Made by a program: the position numbers and the translations under genes
NCBI RefSeq assembly: GCF_014204625.1
Contig: NZ_JACHLU010000006.1
Span: 62,001-126,000 of the forward strand
DNA from: Gillisella vitis
GTDB taxonomy: Bacteria; Pseudomonadota; Alphaproteobacteria; Rhizobiales; Rhizobiaceae
Reading direction: 5' to 3'
Length of the DNA stretch: 64,000 nucleotides
The notes under the pieces: generated by a model
Told to the model about the DNA's origin: nothing
The model's database searches: none
The model's input: the letters and a program-made list of their open reading frames with translations, nothing else
Shown: in pieces, positions 38,494-48,004 of the stretch
How positions within the stretch are numbered: the stretch's first letter is position 1
How the letters are laid out: each line of letters opens with the position of its first letter

Positions 38494-40449
38494 ATGCGGC
38501 AGATGTTTGCCAAACGCTTCACCACAGGCACGGCGCTCCTGCTTTTGGCCTCACTCAGCGGCGCTCTTGTTGCGGGGCCTGTAACGGCCAATGCCACGGC
38601 AGAGGATATGGCCCGGCCCGCAGACCAGGTGCTGGATCTGGATAGTGTCGATACATTTTCCGGTGCCTATCTGGCAGCCCGCACCGCCAATTCTGACAGG
38701 GATTTTGCCAATGCCGTGCCGCTCTATGAAAAGGCGCTGCGGTTTCAGCCAGACGATCTCGAAATTCGTGAAAGCCTGATGCTGTCGCTGTTCATGGCCG
38801 GTCGCTTTGACGAGGCGGTAAAATATGCCTACGAATTGCGCAAGGACAAGGCGGTTGACCGGATCACCACCATTGCCCGTGGCCTGAAGGCCATTCAGGA
38901 TAAAGACTATAAATCGGCAGAGAAAATTCTGGCCTACAAAGGCCCGAATGATCTGGACCGCCTGACCAATGCCCTGCTGGTGGCCTGGGCCAAGGCCGGT
39001 GCGGGCCGCACCAAGGAAGCCATGGCCGATCTGGACAAGCTGAAAGGCCCAAGCTGGTATGGCGTGTTCAAAAACTACAACGCCGGTGTCATGGCCGCCA
39101 TAAAAGGCGATACCGTCAAGGCGCGCAATTACCTGACCAGCGTGGTGACCGACCGCGAGGGCGGAGCCACAGCACCAGACACATTCCTGCGCGCTGTCAT
39201 CGCGCTTGCCACGCTTGAAGCCAAAGATGGCAACAAGCAAAAGGCGCTGGACACCATTGCCGCTGGCGAAGCGCTGATCAACAATTACGCGCCTTTCAAA
39301 GCCATGCGTGAGCGGATCGAAAAGGGCAATGTGCCCGAGCAGGTGGTGACCACCGTGCAAGAGGGCGCAGCATCGGTGCTGTTTTCGCTGGGCGGGGCGC
39401 TGAACCGTCAGGGCGCACAGGATACCGTGGCACTTTACCTCCAGCTTTCGCGGGCTTTGGCACCCAAAAGTGCCGATATGCTGATCATGCTCGGCGGCAT
39501 TGCCGAGGGCAACAAACAGACTGATCTGGCCATTTCCTATTACAAGGATGTGCCGGCCGATTCGCCCATGTTGCGCATTTCCGAAATGCAGCTGGGCATT
39601 GCGCTTGCCGAAACCGGCAAAGTCGATGAGGCCAAGGCGCATCTGAAGGCGCTGATCGCGTCTGATCCCACCGACATCCGCAGCTATCTGGCCTATGGCA
39701 GCGTGCTGTCGGATTCCAAGGATTACGCCGAGATGGCCGCCAATTATGACAGGGCCGTCGATATACTGGGGCCAACGCCCGACAAAAACCAATGGCCGGT
39801 GTTTTTCCAGCGCGGCATTGCCTATGAGCGCCTGAAACAATGGGAAAAGGCCGAACCGAATTTCAAAAAAGCGCTGGAGATGAACCCCAATCAGGCGCAG
39901 GTGCTCAACTATCTGGGTTATTCCTGGGTGGATCGGAACACCAATCTTGAGCAAGGCCTTGAGATGATCAAAAAGGCGGTCGAGCTGAAGCCCGATGATG
40001 GCTATATCGTCGATTCGCTCGGCTGGGCCTATTTCCGTCTTGGCCGCTTTGATGAAGCCGTAACCGAACTTGAGCGCGCCGTGCAATTGAAGGCAGGCGA
40101 TGCCACCATCAACGATCATCTGGGTGATGCCTACTGGCGGGTTGGCCGCAAGCTCGAAGCCACCTTCCAATGGCGTCAGGCCTTGGCGTTCAAGGCTGAT
40201 CCTGAACTGGATCTGACCGCAAAGATTCAGGAAAAGCTGGAGAACGGCCTGCCTGATCTGCCACCAGGCCCCAATACTGCCGAGATCAAGCCTGCGGTGG
40301 AGCCTGTGCCGCCGCCTGCATCCGAGCCTGCAAAGCCAGAGCCCGCAAAGCCTGAACCAGCGGCCACGCCAGAGGTCAAACAGCCTGCCGAGGAAAAGCC
40401 AGCGGCGGCCCCAGAGGCAACGCCTGCTGACCCTGAAAAGAAACCGTAA
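38494..40449 (+). CDS. Secreted or lipid-facing TPR-repeat protein
   Basis: A 651-residue protein with an N-terminal signal peptide (about residues 1-35, TGTALLLLASLSGALVAGP). The body is built of tetratricopeptide repeats; clear units include FFQRGIAYERLKQWEKAEPN, AQVLNYLGYSWVDRN and DSLGWAYFRLGRFDEAVTEL. A Pro/Glu/Ala/Lys-rich tail (PAKPEPAKPEP) ends the protein, probably disordered. The start at 38494 follows GAAAGG. The order ispB-TPR-ispE is on one strand. It is probably a periplasmic scaffold for protein complexes; partners are unknown. Confidence 0.85.
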   Translation: MRQMFAKRFTTGTALLLLASLSGALVAGPVTANATAEDMARPADQVLDLDSVDTFSGAYLAARTANSDRDFANAVPLYEKALRFQPDDLEIRESLMLSLFMAGRFDEAVKYAYELRKDKAVDRITTIARGLKAIQDKDYKSAEKILAYKGPNDLDRLTNALLVAWAKAGAGRTKEAMADLDKLKGPSWYGVFKNYNAGVMAAIKGDTVKARNYLTSVVTDREGGATAPDTFLRAVIALATLEAKDGNKQKALDTIAAGEALINNYAPFKAMRERIEKGNVPEQVVTTVQEGAASVLFSLGGALNRQGAQDTVALYLQLSRALAPKSADMLIMLGGIAEGNKQTDLAISYYKDVPADSPMLRISEMQLGIALAETGKVDEAKAHLKALIASDPTDIRSYLAYGSVLSDSKDYAEMAANYDRAVDILGPTPDKNQWPVFFQRGIAYERLKQWEKAEPNFKKALEMNPNQAQVLNYLGYSWVDRNTNLEQGLEMIKKAVELKPDDGYIVDSLGWAYFRLGRFDEAVTELERAVQLKAGDATINDHLGDAYWRVGRKLEATFQWRQALAFKADPELDLTAKIQEKLENGLPDLPPGPNTAEIKPAVEPVPPPASEPAKPEPAKPEPAATPEVKQPAEEKPAAAPEATPADPEKKP

Positions 40450-40474
40450 GGCGCGGGTCTTTTCGGCACCGCCC

Positions 40475-41356
40475 ATGAATGAGCACAGGGACATCGCACC
40501 TGCCAAGATCAATCTTGCTTTGCATGTGACGGGGCGTCGAGAAGATGGCTATCATCTTCTCGACACTCTGGTGACATTTGCAGATCGTGGCGACGTGATA
40601 ACCGTGCGCGATGCGCAACAGGACCAGTTTACGCTGTCCGGGCCATTTTCCGCTGTTTTGCAAGGTGAAGCAACGGCCAGCAATCTCGTGATCAGGGCGC
40701 GCGATCTGCTGAGAGCCGCTTTGACCGAAGCTGGCTTTGCCCCCCGCCCTGTCGCTATCCATCTTGAAAAAAATCTGCCCATCGCCTCTGGCATTGGTGG
40801 CGGCTCTGCCGATGCCGCTGCAACCCTTCGGGCACTGCTGCGGCTTTGGGGCGGCACGCTGGAGTCGTCTGTATTGCAGAGCATCGCGCTGTCGCTGGGC
40901 GCTGATGTGCCAATGTGCCTGCACAGCACGCCACTTCGCGCCACCGGCATCGGCGAAGACATGGTGGCGGTGCCAGCCATGCCACGCTTTGGGCTTCTGC
41001 TGGGCAATCCCTTGAAAAGCGTGTCAACGCCTGCGATTTTCAAGGCTCTGACGCGGCGTGACTATCCCCCCATTGCAGCGCTTCCCAGCGGCCACAATCA
41101 GAGCGACTGGCTGGAGGCGCTCAAAAAGATGCGCAACGATCTGGAGCCAACGGCACGGCAACTCTGCCCGCAGATTGCCGAAGTCTCGCAGTTGATGTCC
41201 ACAACCGGCGCAGAGCTTGTGCGCATGTCCGGCTCGGGTGCGACATGTTTTGGCCTTTACCAAAGCCTTGAAAAGGCGGAAAACGCTATGGAAACCCTTC
41301 AGGCCATCCGGCCTGACTGGTATTTTCAGGCGGCTCAAACGGTTTCAAAGGTGTGA
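40475..41356 (+). CDS. ispE: 4-diphosphocytidyl-2-C-methyl-D-erythritol kinase
   Basis: This 293-residue GHMP kinase phosphorylates CDP-methylerythritol in the non-mevalonate isoprenoid pathway. The substrate motif APAKINLALHVTGRREDGYH opens the protein, and the ATP loop PIASGIGGGSADAAA follows at about residues 104-118. MSGSGATCFGLY near the C-terminus is the third GHMP motif. It lies 25 bp after the TPR gene and 1 bp before moaB, so the three are probably one transcript. Confidence 0.95.
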   Translation: MNEHRDIAPAKINLALHVTGRREDGYHLLDTLVTFADRGDVITVRDAQQDQFTLSGPFSAVLQGEATASNLVIRARDLLRAALTEAGFAPRPVAIHLEKNLPIASGIGGGSADAAATLRALLRLWGGTLESSVLQSIALSLGADVPMCLHSTPLRATGIGEDMVAVPAMPRFGLLLGNPLKSVSTPAIFKALTRRDYPPIAALPSGHNQSDWLEALKKMRNDLEPTARQLCPQIAEVSQLMSTTGAELVRMSGSGATCFGLYQSLEKAENAMETLQAIRPDWYFQAAQTVSKV

Positions 41357-41357
41357 C

Positions 41358-41906
41358 ATGTCAGAACTGAAGGATACGCGCGCGTTTATTGCGCTGGGCA
41401 TCGCCGTTTTAACGGTATCCGATAGCCGCTCTCTGGCCGATGATCGCTCAGGCGATGTGCTGGAAGCGCGCATCAAGGCGGCAGGCCACCAGTTGGTTGA
41501 CCGCGCCATTATTCCCGATGACGCCGACCGCATCGTCAATCAGGTGCGGGCCTGGACGCAGGCTGACAGTATTGATGTGGTGATCACCACAGGCGGAACC
41601 GGCTTTACCGGACGCGATGTGACACCGGATGCGCTGGAGCCGCTGTTTGAAAAGCGCATGGACGGTTTTTCCGCCGTGTTTCACCGCATTTCCTATGACA
41701 AGATCGGCACATCCACCATGCAATCGCGCGCCACCGCCGGGCTTGCCAACAACACCTTCATTTTCGTGCTGCCGGGATCGCCGGGGGCCTGCAAGGATGC
41801 ATGGGACGGAATTTTGCAATACCAGCTGGACTATCGCCACCAGCCCTGCAATTTCGTCGAAATCATGCCCCGGCTGGATGAGCATCAGCGCCGTAAAAAC
41901 AGCTAA
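41358..41906 (+). CDS. moaB: Molybdenum cofactor biosynthesis protein MoaB
   Basis: A 182-residue MoaB/MogA-family protein that adenylylates molybdopterin. The signature TTGGTGFTGRDVTPDAL and the PGSPGACKDAWDGIL segment are intact. It begins one base after ispE. Its TAA stop (41904-41906) is also the first three bases of family B copy 4, so the repeat abuts or supplies the stop. The modABC uptake system elsewhere in the window would provide the metal. Confidence 0.94.
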   Translation: MSELKDTRAFIALGIAVLTVSDSRSLADDRSGDVLEARIKAAGHQLVDRAIIPDDADRIVNQVRAWTQADSIDVVITTGGTGFTGRDVTPDALEPLFEKRMDGFSAVFHRISYDKIGTSTMQSRATAGLANNTFIFVLPGSPGACKDAWDGILQYQLDYRHQPCNFVEIMPRLDEHQRRKNS

Positions 41907-42010
41907 AGCATGTCGCGTTTTATTGTCCTCAATAAAACGATAACGTACATGCGAAAAACAAAGAGCTAAAGCCTGTCGCAGTGAATCCTATTCACTGCGA
42001 CAGGCTTTAG
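41904..42010 (-). repeat. Family B 107-bp double-hairpin repeat, copy 4
   Basis: It spans the whole gap between the moaB stop and the end of the glycosyltransferase gene (42014). The TAAAGC end overlaps the moaB stop codon. Both genes run into it, so its hairpins could act as a two-way terminator. Confidence 0.88.
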
Positions 42011-42013
42011 ATA

Positions 42014-42535
42014 TTACGCCCTTGCCGGACGTGCCGCCCACGCGGGCACCATTTCACTCGACAGGGCGTGGCCTTTCAGGCCCGCCACAAGATCAACCAG
42101 CTTCATGCCCGTTGTGGCTATGGACAGGGCCTGATGTTTCGGCAGAAGAAAGCCCTGCTCCAGCGGCGGCCCACGCCGACCAAGACGTTTGAACAAGGGT
42201 CGCCGATGATAGCGCGACGGCGAAAATCGGGCAGGTTTTTGATTTAAAGCGATATATTCGGCGATTTCATCAATCCAGCCCTGGGTTGGCCGGGCACCCG
42301 GCTCCACCAGCAGCACCCACTCTCCGCGGGCGTTTGCCAGCACATCACGCAGATCCCAATGGACGTAAAATCGACAGCCTGCTGCATCGGCAAGCTTTGA
42401 TGTTCCGTCGCTGGAGCCATTGTCAAGAACCACCACGTCAGCCACAATGCCTTGCACCGCCCCCGCAACAAGGGTCGTCAAGGTTTGCGCCAATTCGCTT
42501 TCCTGATCAAAGCATTCGATGATAACTGATAACAT
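42014..42535 (-). CDS. Family 2-type glycosyltransferase-like protein
   Basis: A 173-residue GT-A-fold protein beginning MLSVIIECFDQESELAQTL and carrying VVVLDNGSSDGTSKLADAAG, the nucleotide-sugar-binding part of GT2 enzymes. The usual DXD motif is not clear: the next segment is WVLLVEPGARPTQGW, which resembles short rhizobial GT2-like proteins. Such reduced forms may be inactive or act on unknown acceptors. A longer frame to 42625 exists. The ribosome site for 42535 is weak, so 42553 is an alternative start. Confidence 0.75.
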   Translation of the reverse strand: MLSVIIECFDQESELAQTLTTLVAGAVQGIVADVVVLDNGSSDGTSKLADAAGCRFYVHWDLRDVLANARGEWVLLVEPGARPTQGWIDEIAEYIALNQKPARFSPSRYHRRPLFKRLGRRGPPLEQGFLLPKHQALSIATTGMKLVDLVAGLKGHALSSEMVPAWAARPARA

Positions 42536-42732
42536 TTCGCTGTCATATCGCATCGTATCGCAATTTTCCAGCAGCTTTGCGCCCATCGGCCGTCTGACGC
42601 CCGTCAAATTTGATTGAAAGCCCATCTGAGCGCTTTTCCGATGTCTCGATCATTTTTGTTCTTGCATTGTTCTCATTTTGGCGTTACGACTCTGACACGT
42701 GAAAAGGCCGGTTGGCCTGTCTGGAGTCCACA

Positions 42733-43890
42733 ATGACCTTACTGTCTGATGTCAGGCAGGCTGCCTTTCAGCCTGCCAATACGGCAGATATTGCCGACGC
42801 ACTGATGGCCGCTTCCGGTCTTCGGATTGATGGCGAGCGCAGACGCGGGCGTGGCGCCGGTATCAACCCAACTGGACGGTTTGAGAGGCTGGAGCGCGAG
42901 ACAGTCGATGATGGCTGGAACAGTCTGGAAGATCTGCCGCCGTTTCGCACAGAAACGCAGGTGGAGCGGCCAAAAACTGTCATCAGCCGCAATGATTCAC
43001 CAGACCTGCCGTTTGATCGCTCGGTGAACCCCTACCGGGGTTGTGAGCATGGGTGCATTTATTGTTTTGCCCGTCCCACCCATAGCTATATGGGCCTGTC
43101 TGCCGGGCTGGATTTCGAGGCAAAGCTGTTTGCCAAGCCTGACGCGCCAAAATTGCTGGCGCGTGAGCTGTCCAAACCGGGTTACAAGCCCCGCACCCTT
43201 GCCATTGGCACCAACACCGATCCCTATCAGCCGATTGAGCGGGAATGGCGGATCATGCGGCAATTGCTGGAGGTGCTGATGGAGGCCAATCATCCCGTTG
43301 CCATCATCACCAAATCCGCTCTCGTGCTGCGCGATGTCGATATTCTGGCACGGATGGCGGAAAAGGGTCTGGCCAAGGTCGGGATTTCCGTGACAACGCT
43401 GGACCGTAAACTGGCCCGCACCATGGAGCCGCGGGCAGCCACGCCAACAAAGCGGCTGGACGCCATCAAGGGGCTGACAGACGCTGGCATTCCAACCAGC
43501 GTTCTGGTTTCACCGCTCATTCCCGCCCTCAACGATCATGAACTGGAGCGGATACTCGATGCGGCAAAGGCGGCAGGAGCTTCAGAGGCGAGCTACGTGC
43601 TGCTGCGGCTGCCACTGGAGGTCAGTCCGCTGTTTCGGGATTGGCTGCTGCAACATTACCCCGACCGCTATCGTCATGTGATGTCGCTGGTGCGCTCCAT
43701 GCGCGACGGCAAGGATTATGATGCCGATTTTACGAAGCGCATGAAAGGGACTGGTCCCTATGCCTGGCAAATCAGCCGCCGGTTTGAAATGGCCACCAAA
43801 CGCCTCGGTCTGGGGCGACGCAGTATGCAGTTGCGCGACGATCTGTTTGTGCCGCCCCATGGAAACGGTGTGCAATTGTCGCTGCTGTAA
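42733..43890 (+). CDS. PA0069-family radical SAM protein
   Basis: A 385-residue radical-SAM enzyme. The 4Fe-4S motif is CEHGCIYCFA (CxxxCxxC), within NPYRGCEHGCIYCFARPTHSY. This pattern, plus GTNTDPYQPIER, defines the PA0069/Rv2578c group, related to spore photoproduct lyase. The substrate is unknown; DNA repair roles have been suggested from the relatives only. A GGAG lies 7 bases before ATG 42733. It is divergent from the glycosyltransferase gene. Confidence 0.87.
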   Translation: MTLLSDVRQAAFQPANTADIADALMAASGLRIDGERRRGRGAGINPTGRFERLERETVDDGWNSLEDLPPFRTETQVERPKTVISRNDSPDLPFDRSVNPYRGCEHGCIYCFARPTHSYMGLSAGLDFEAKLFAKPDAPKLLARELSKPGYKPRTLAIGTNTDPYQPIEREWRIMRQLLEVLMEANHPVAIITKSALVLRDVDILARMAEKGLAKVGISVTTLDRKLARTMEPRAATPTKRLDAIKGLTDAGIPTSVLVSPLIPALNDHELERILDAAKAAGASEASYVLLRLPLEVSPLFRDWLLQHYPDRYRHVMSLVRSMRDGKDYDADFTKRMKGTGPYAWQISRRFEMATKRLGLGRRSMQLRDDLFVPPHGNGVQLSLL

Positions 43891-43979
43891 ACGACAATCA
43901 ACCTCTTGAAGCCGCCTCGCCGCAAAGGCAGCTTCTTGTAAAGGCCGGTGTGCGATCCCCTACCCAAACCCGGCCTGCT

Positions 43980-44042
43980 CCTGCCCTGTTGGCGACGATG
44001 GACAAGGCTCCGCTGCCCGGCGACATCGTCCCAACAGGCAGG
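43980..44042. other. Long imperfect stem-loop between radical SAM gene and rnhB
   Basis: CCTGCCCTGTTGGCGACGATG (43980-44000) pairs with CATCGTCCCAACAGGCAGG (44024-44042), giving a stem of about 19 bp with two bulged bases and a 23-base GC-rich loop. There is no U-tract. It could be an RNA structure in the rnhB leader or an attenuating 3' end for the radical SAM transcript. Confidence 0.55.
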
Positions 44043-44136
44043 ATAAAGATTATCTGTCATCTCTCGAGGTGAAAAGACGTTGAGGAATGCCGCGATGGGA
44101 CTTGCAGGCTGCATGACTGTGTGCAAGGTCGAAGTC

Positions 44137-44817
44137 ATGGCAAAACATCGCGCAACCGACCATCCTGATTTTTTCACCATTCCAACAACTGGCCCGGATT
44201 TTTCGTTGGAAGAACTGGCGCAAAAGCGAGGCCTTTGGCCGATTGCGGGAACTGATGAAGCGGGGCGCGGGCCACTGGCTGGCCCGGTGGTTGCCGCTGC
44301 GGTTATTCTTGACCCCAACGCCATTCCCGCTGGATTGAACGATTCAAAAAAGCTGACCGCCCGACGCCGCGAAGCGCTTTATGATGAAATTCTTGCCACC
44401 GCCAGCGTCTCCATTGCCTCATCGGCAGCACCCCATATCGACCGGCGCGATATTCGCAAGGCAAGCCTTGATGCCATGCGCCGCGCCGTCGCCGGTTTGT
44501 CGCAAGCCCCGGCCCATGTGCTGTGCGACGGTAAAGACGTGCCAGAGGGCCTGATCTGTAGCGGCTCTGCCATCATCAAAGGCGATGCGCGGTCGCTTTC
44601 GATTGCCGCCGCCTCGATCATTGCAAAAGTGATGCGCGACCGGATGATGGCGCGCGCAGCACAGGTGTTTTCACCTTATGGTTTCGACGCCCATGCGGGC
44701 TATGGCACCAAGGTCCATCTGCAAGCAATTGCAGACAATGGCCCGTGCCTGTTGCACCGCATGAGCTTTCGCCCTTTACGCCAGGACGCTCGCCACGAAG
44801 ACGAGGGATCAACCTAA
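44137..44817 (+). CDS. rnhB: Ribonuclease HII
   Basis: A 226-residue enzyme that nicks RNA in RNA-DNA hybrids and removes misinserted ribonucleotides. The catalytic acids are in [19 protein letters not shown] (D and E of DEAGRG), VLCDGKD, and [12 protein letters not shown]. It starts at 44137, with AAGG 8 bases upstream; the longer frame to 44080 is Cys-rich and unlikely. It is tail-to-tail with acdS, with only 4 bp between the stop codons. Confidence 0.94.
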   Translation: MAKHRATDHPDFFTIPTTGPDFSLEELAQKRGLWPIAGTDEAGRGPLAGPVVAAAVILDPNAIPAGLNDSKKLTARRREALYDEILATASVSIASSAAPHIDRRDIRKASLDAMRRAVAGLSQAPAHVLCDGKDVPEGLICSGSAIIKGDARSLSIAAASIIAKVMRDRMMARAAQVFSPYGFDAHAGYGTKVHLQAIADNGPCLLHRMSFRPLRQDARHEDEGST

Positions 44818-44821
44818 ACCG

Positions 44822-45835
44822 TCAGCCATTGCGGAAAGCATAACCATAGCCGTTCAGGGCCGGTGCGCCGCCAAGATGGGCATACAGCACTTTCGAGCCT
44901 TCCGGGAAATAGCCCTTTTTGACCAGATCAATCATGCCCTGCATGGATTTACCTTCATAAACCGGATCGGTGATCATGCCTTCGAGTCGGCCAACCAGCC
45001 TGATCGCCTCTTTGGTTTCCTCAGATGGCACGCCATAGACCGGATAGGCATAGTCCTCGACCAGCACCACATCGTCCGGGGTGATGTCGCGCCCAAGCTT
45101 CACCAGATCCGCCGTGCGCCGCGCAATTTCGAGCACCTGCGCTTTGGTCTGCTCTGGCGTAAACGACGCATCAATGCCAATCACCCGATCAGCGCGGCCA
45201 TCTTTGGCAAAGCCCACCGTCATGCCTGCATGGGTCGATCCAGTCACCGTGCATACGACGATATAATCGAATTTGAAGCCCAGTTCGGCCTCCTGCGCCC
45301 GCACTTCTTCGGCAAAGCCAACATAGCCCAGACCGCCGTAAGGATGGACTGAAGCGCCCGCCGGAATGGCGTAGGGCTTGCCGCCATTCGCCTTCACCTC
45401 TTCAATCGCGTCTTCCCAGCTCTTGCGGATACCAATATCAAAACCATCATCAACCAGACGGACATCCGCGCCCATAATGCGAGATAGCATGATATTACCG
45501 ACGCGGTCATACACGGCATCCTCGTGGGGAACCCATGCTTCCTGTACCAGACGGCATTTGAAACCGATTTTGGCCGCCACCGCCGCAATCATGCGGGTAT
45601 GATTGGACTGGACGCCACCAATAGACACCAGCGTGTCAGCACCAGAAGCAATAGCGTCCGGGATGATATATTCCAGCTTGCGTAATTTGTTGCCGCCAAA
45701 GGCCAGACCAGAATTGCAATCCTCCCGCTTGGCATAAAGCTCAACCTTATCGCCAAGATGGGCGCTCAACCGTTCCAGTTTTTCAATGTGGGTTGGACCA
45801 AAGGTCAGGGGGTAGCGTTCAAAAGCGTCAAGCAT
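44822..45835 (-). CDS. acdS: 1-aminocyclopropane-1-carboxylate (ACC) deaminase
   Basis: This 337-residue PLP enzyme cleaves ACC, the plant ethylene precursor, to 2-oxobutyrate and ammonia. The PLP lysine is K50 in [10 protein letters not shown], and S77 is in GGVQSNHT. Residues that separate true ACC deaminases from D-cysteine desulfhydrases are kept: Y293-E294 in DPVYEGKS and L321 in AHLGGAP, one off from the Pseudomonas numbering (Y294, E295, L322). GAGAGG precedes ATG 45835. Divergent acdR lies next door, the standard arrangement. The gene marks a plant-associated lifestyle. Confidence 0.95.
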   Translation of the reverse strand: MLDAFERYPLTFGPTHIEKLERLSAHLGDKVELYAKREDCNSGLAFGGNKLRKLEYIIPDAIASGADTLVSIGGVQSNHTRMIAAVAAKIGFKCRLVQEAWVPHEDAVYDRVGNIMLSRIMGADVRLVDDGFDIGIRKSWEDAIEEVKANGGKPYAIPAGASVHPYGGLGYVGFAEEVRAQEAELGFKFDYIVVCTVTGSTHAGMTVGFAKDGRADRVIGIDASFTPEQTKAQVLEIARRTADLVKLGRDITPDDVVLVEDYAYPVYGVPSEETKEAIRLVGRLEGMITDPVYEGKSMQGMIDLVKKGYFPEGSKVLYAHLGGAPALNGYGYAFRNG

Positions 45836-45906
45836 CGTGCATCCTCTCGATTGATGATGACAAATGCTAGACTTTTTCAAATGAAAGGTGCTTTCTATTT
45901 TTAGCA

Positions 45907-45952
45907 AAATGAATCATCCTATTTATAATTATTCTGGTTTTTTGATTCATTT
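45907..45952. promoter_or_regulatory. Candidate AcdR operator in the acdS-acdR intergenic region
   Basis: AAATGAATCA (45907-45916) and TGATTCATTT (45943-45952) are perfect inverted repeats, 26 bp apart, in an AT-rich divergent promoter region. Lrp-type regulators bind such spaced sites. AcdR binding is inferred from position. Confidence 0.6.
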
Positions 45953-45972
45953 GATTGATTTGAGAGCCATAA

Positions 45973-46452
45973 ATGAACGATTCTTCCACACCAGAAACGC
46001 TTGATCGTATCGATTTGAAAATCATGCGCCTGCTGCAAAAAAATGGCCGCCTGAGCAACGCCGATCTGGCCGAGCAGGTCTCGGTCAGCGCCGCAACATG
46101 CCATCGCCGCACCCAAAGGCTGTTCAAAGAGGGGTATCTCGGCCATGTCCGTGCAACGGTTGCCCCCGCTTCGGTTGATCGCGGCGCATTGGTCATGGTG
46201 GGTGTGGTACTTGATCGCTCAACGCCGGAGAGCTTTGCCGATTTTGAAACGGCTGCGGCAAAATTGAGCTTTGTGCTCGACTGCCATCTCGTGGCGGGTG
46301 ATTTTGATTATTTCTTAAAAATCCGGGTGCGCGATATTGCCGATTTCAATCGCGTTCACGGCAGCCAGTTGATCGCCCTTCCCGGCGTGCGGCAAACACG
46401 CACGTTTTTCGTGATGAAGGAAGTGGTTGATAATCGACCATTGGAATTTTGA
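45973..46452 (+). CDS. acdR: Lrp/AsnC-family regulator of ACC deaminase
   Basis: A 159-residue regulator. The N-terminal winged helix-turn-helix is LDRIDLKIMRLLQKNGRLSN...LAEQVSVSAATCHRR, and the C-terminal AsnC (RAM) domain follows, with LVAGDFDYFLKIRVRDIADF. It is transcribed away from acdS and ends at the terminator 46505-46529. In other rhizobia and Pseudomonas, AcdR responds to ACC and activates acdS; that role is applied here by synteny. Confidence 0.93.
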   Translation: MNDSSTPETLDRIDLKIMRLLQKNGRLSNADLAEQVSVSAATCHRRTQRLFKEGYLGHVRATVAPASVDRGALVMVGVVLDRSTPESFADFETAAAKLSFVLDCHLVAGDFDYFLKIRVRDIADFNRVHGSQLIALPGVRQTRTFFVMKEVVDNRPLEF

Positions 46453-46504
46453 ACCCCACACGGATCCTGTCAATGACATTTGGATGCTGCACAGCCGCGC
46501 GCAA

Positions 46505-46529
46505 AAAAAGCCGGGCGAACCCGGCTTTT
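46505..46529. terminator. Bidirectional terminator between acdR and atpF
   Basis: AGCCGGG and CCCGGCT form a stem around CGAA, flanked by A-run on the left and TTTT on the right. It lies 52 bp after acdR and 24 bp from the atpF stop and serves both converging units. Confidence 0.88.
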
Positions 46530-46553
46530 CAAAACACATGTCAAAACGGTCTG

Positions 46554-47039
46554 TCAATTCAGACGGCTTTTCACTTCACCGATACCCGATTTCAACAGGC
46601 TTGCCTGAAGAGCCGGATCGTTCTGCTTGGCCAGCAGGCTTTCAGCAGCCGCTGTTGCCAGATCCACTGCCGCTGTGCGAACAGCATTGACAGCATCAAC
46701 TTCGGCCTGCTTGATTTTCTGCTCGGAAATTGCATTGCGACGAGCGAGGAATTCCTCGGTCTTCTGCTTTGCATCTGCCGTCATCGCTGCCGCTTCACGC
46801 TGGGCGAAAGCCAGAATCTGAGCGGCTTCTGCTTCTGCTTCCTTGCTCTTCTTCTGATAGTCAGCCAGCAGGGCCTGCGCCTCTTCACGAAGACGTTTGG
46901 CTTCTGCCAGCTCATTGCGAATATTTTCAGCGCGCTGGTCAAGCGACTTGCCCATCATGCCCGGAACCTTGAGATAGGCAACCAGACCGAGGAAAATAAT
47001 CAGACCAACAAACGCAAAGAAAGTTGCATCATATGCCAT
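46554..47039 (-). CDS. atpF: ATP synthase F0 subunit b
   Basis: A 161-residue peripheral-stalk subunit. One N-terminal membrane helix (FFAFVGLIIFLGLVAYL) is followed by a long charged coiled coil (QRAENIRNELAEAKRLREEA). It is the last gene of the F0 operon. Together with b' at 47044 it forms the heterodimeric stator found in alphaproteobacteria. It starts 4 bp after the b' stop. The operon ends at the terminator 46505-46529. Confidence 0.95.
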   Translation of the reverse strand: MAYDATFFAFVGLIIFLGLVAYLKVPGMMGKSLDQRAENIRNELAEAKRLREEAQALLADYQKKSKEAEAEAAQILAFAQREAAAMTADAKQKTEEFLARRNAISEQKIKQAEVDAVNAVRTAAVDLATAAAESLLAKQNDPALQASLLKSGIGEVKSRLN

Positions 47040-47043
47040 CCGC

Positions 47044-47628
47044 TCAACCCCTCTTCTCAGTGGTCACGGCCGCAGATGCGTCTGCTGCACTGACCATCTT
47101 TCCTGTCAACTGCTCGACAATCGCAGCAACAGTTTCGGTGGCAATCGAATCGACTTCAGCAAGAGCCTTTGCCTTCATCTCGGCAATATTTGCTTCTGCC
47201 TCGGCAATCTTTCTGGAAAGCTCAGCCTCAACAGCGGCGCGTTCTGCAACAGCCTCGGCCTTTGCGGCATCGCGCGCAGCGGCGGCGATCTGCACGCCCT
47301 TGGCCTTGGCGGCGCTCAATTCTTTCTCGTAGCCCTCAACAGCCGCATCCGCTTCCGCCTTCAGGCGACGTGCTTCTTCAATGTCCTGAGCAATACGATC
47401 ATGGCGATTTTCGAGGATACCGCCAACGCGCGGAACAATAACCCGCTGCATCAGCACATAGAAAACGCCAAAGGTAATGACCAGCCAAAGCAGCTGAGAT
47501 GCAAATGTCGTGTGGTCAAAGGGTGGAAACACACCTTTGCCATGCTCGGCGTCGTGAGGAACGCCAGTCTCAGTGTGGGTCACAGCCGTTGCCGGGGTTT
47601 CCTCGGCGTAGGCGGGGGTAACGAACAT
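47044..47628 (-). CDS. atpG: ATP synthase F0 subunit b'
   Basis: A 194-residue b-type stalk subunit (b', named AtpG or AtpF' in alphaproteobacteria). An N-terminal Ala/Thr-rich extension precedes the membrane helix ([15 protein letters not shown]) and a long coiled coil. The start at 47628 ([10 protein letters not shown]) follows a strong GGAGG; the frame to 47664 is rejected. It lies 80 bp after atpE. Confidence 0.93.
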   Translation of the reverse strand: MFVTPAYAEETPATAVTHTETGVPHDAEHGKGVFPPFDHTTFASQLLWLVITFGVFYVLMQRVIVPRVGGILENRHDRIAQDIEEARRLKAEADAAVEGYEKELSAAKAKGVQIAAAARDAAKAEAVAERAAVEAELSRKIAEAEANIAEMKAKALAEVDSIATETVAAIVEQLTGKMVSAADASAAVTTEKRG

Positions 47629-47708
47629 ACTCGCCTCCAGTATCCTGCAAATGCAAGAGATCACGGTATGCTAGGGCAGCAAACCGTGATCCCGAAATTC
47701 CGCTGAAA

Positions 47709-47936
47709 TTAAACAGCGAACAGGAGCAGGAGAGCAACGAGCAGCGAGAAGATGCCCAAAGCTTCCGTAACGGCGAAGCCGAATACCAGACGGCCAAACT
47801 GGCTGTCAGCGGCAGACGGATTGCGCAGAGCGCCCGAAAGGTAGTTGCCGAAAATGTTGCCAAGGCCAAGAGCCGTGCCGGCCATGCCAAAGCAAGCGAG
47901 ACCTGCGCCGATGTACTTTGCTGCTTCCGCGTCCAT
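47709..47936 (-). CDS. atpE: ATP synthase F0 subunit c
   Basis: A 75-residue proteolipid of the proton-driven rotor ring. Two membrane helices are joined by the polar loop RNP (residues 38-40). The proton-carrying acid is Glu58 in FAVTEALG, typical of alphaproteobacterial and mitochondrial c subunits. The first helix has the glycine-rich GxGxGxG-like packing ([11 protein letters not shown]). A GGAG ribosome site is present. Confidence 0.96.
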   Translation of the reverse strand: MDAEAAKYIGAGLACFGMAGTALGLGNIFGNYLSGALRNPSAADSQFGRLVFGFAVTEALGIFSLLVALLLLFAV

Positions 47937-48004
47937 GAGTGTACTCCTTTGAAATGGTTATTGCGGCGAATGACTGACGCGAAGACGCGCCAATGTCGTT
48001 ATCC

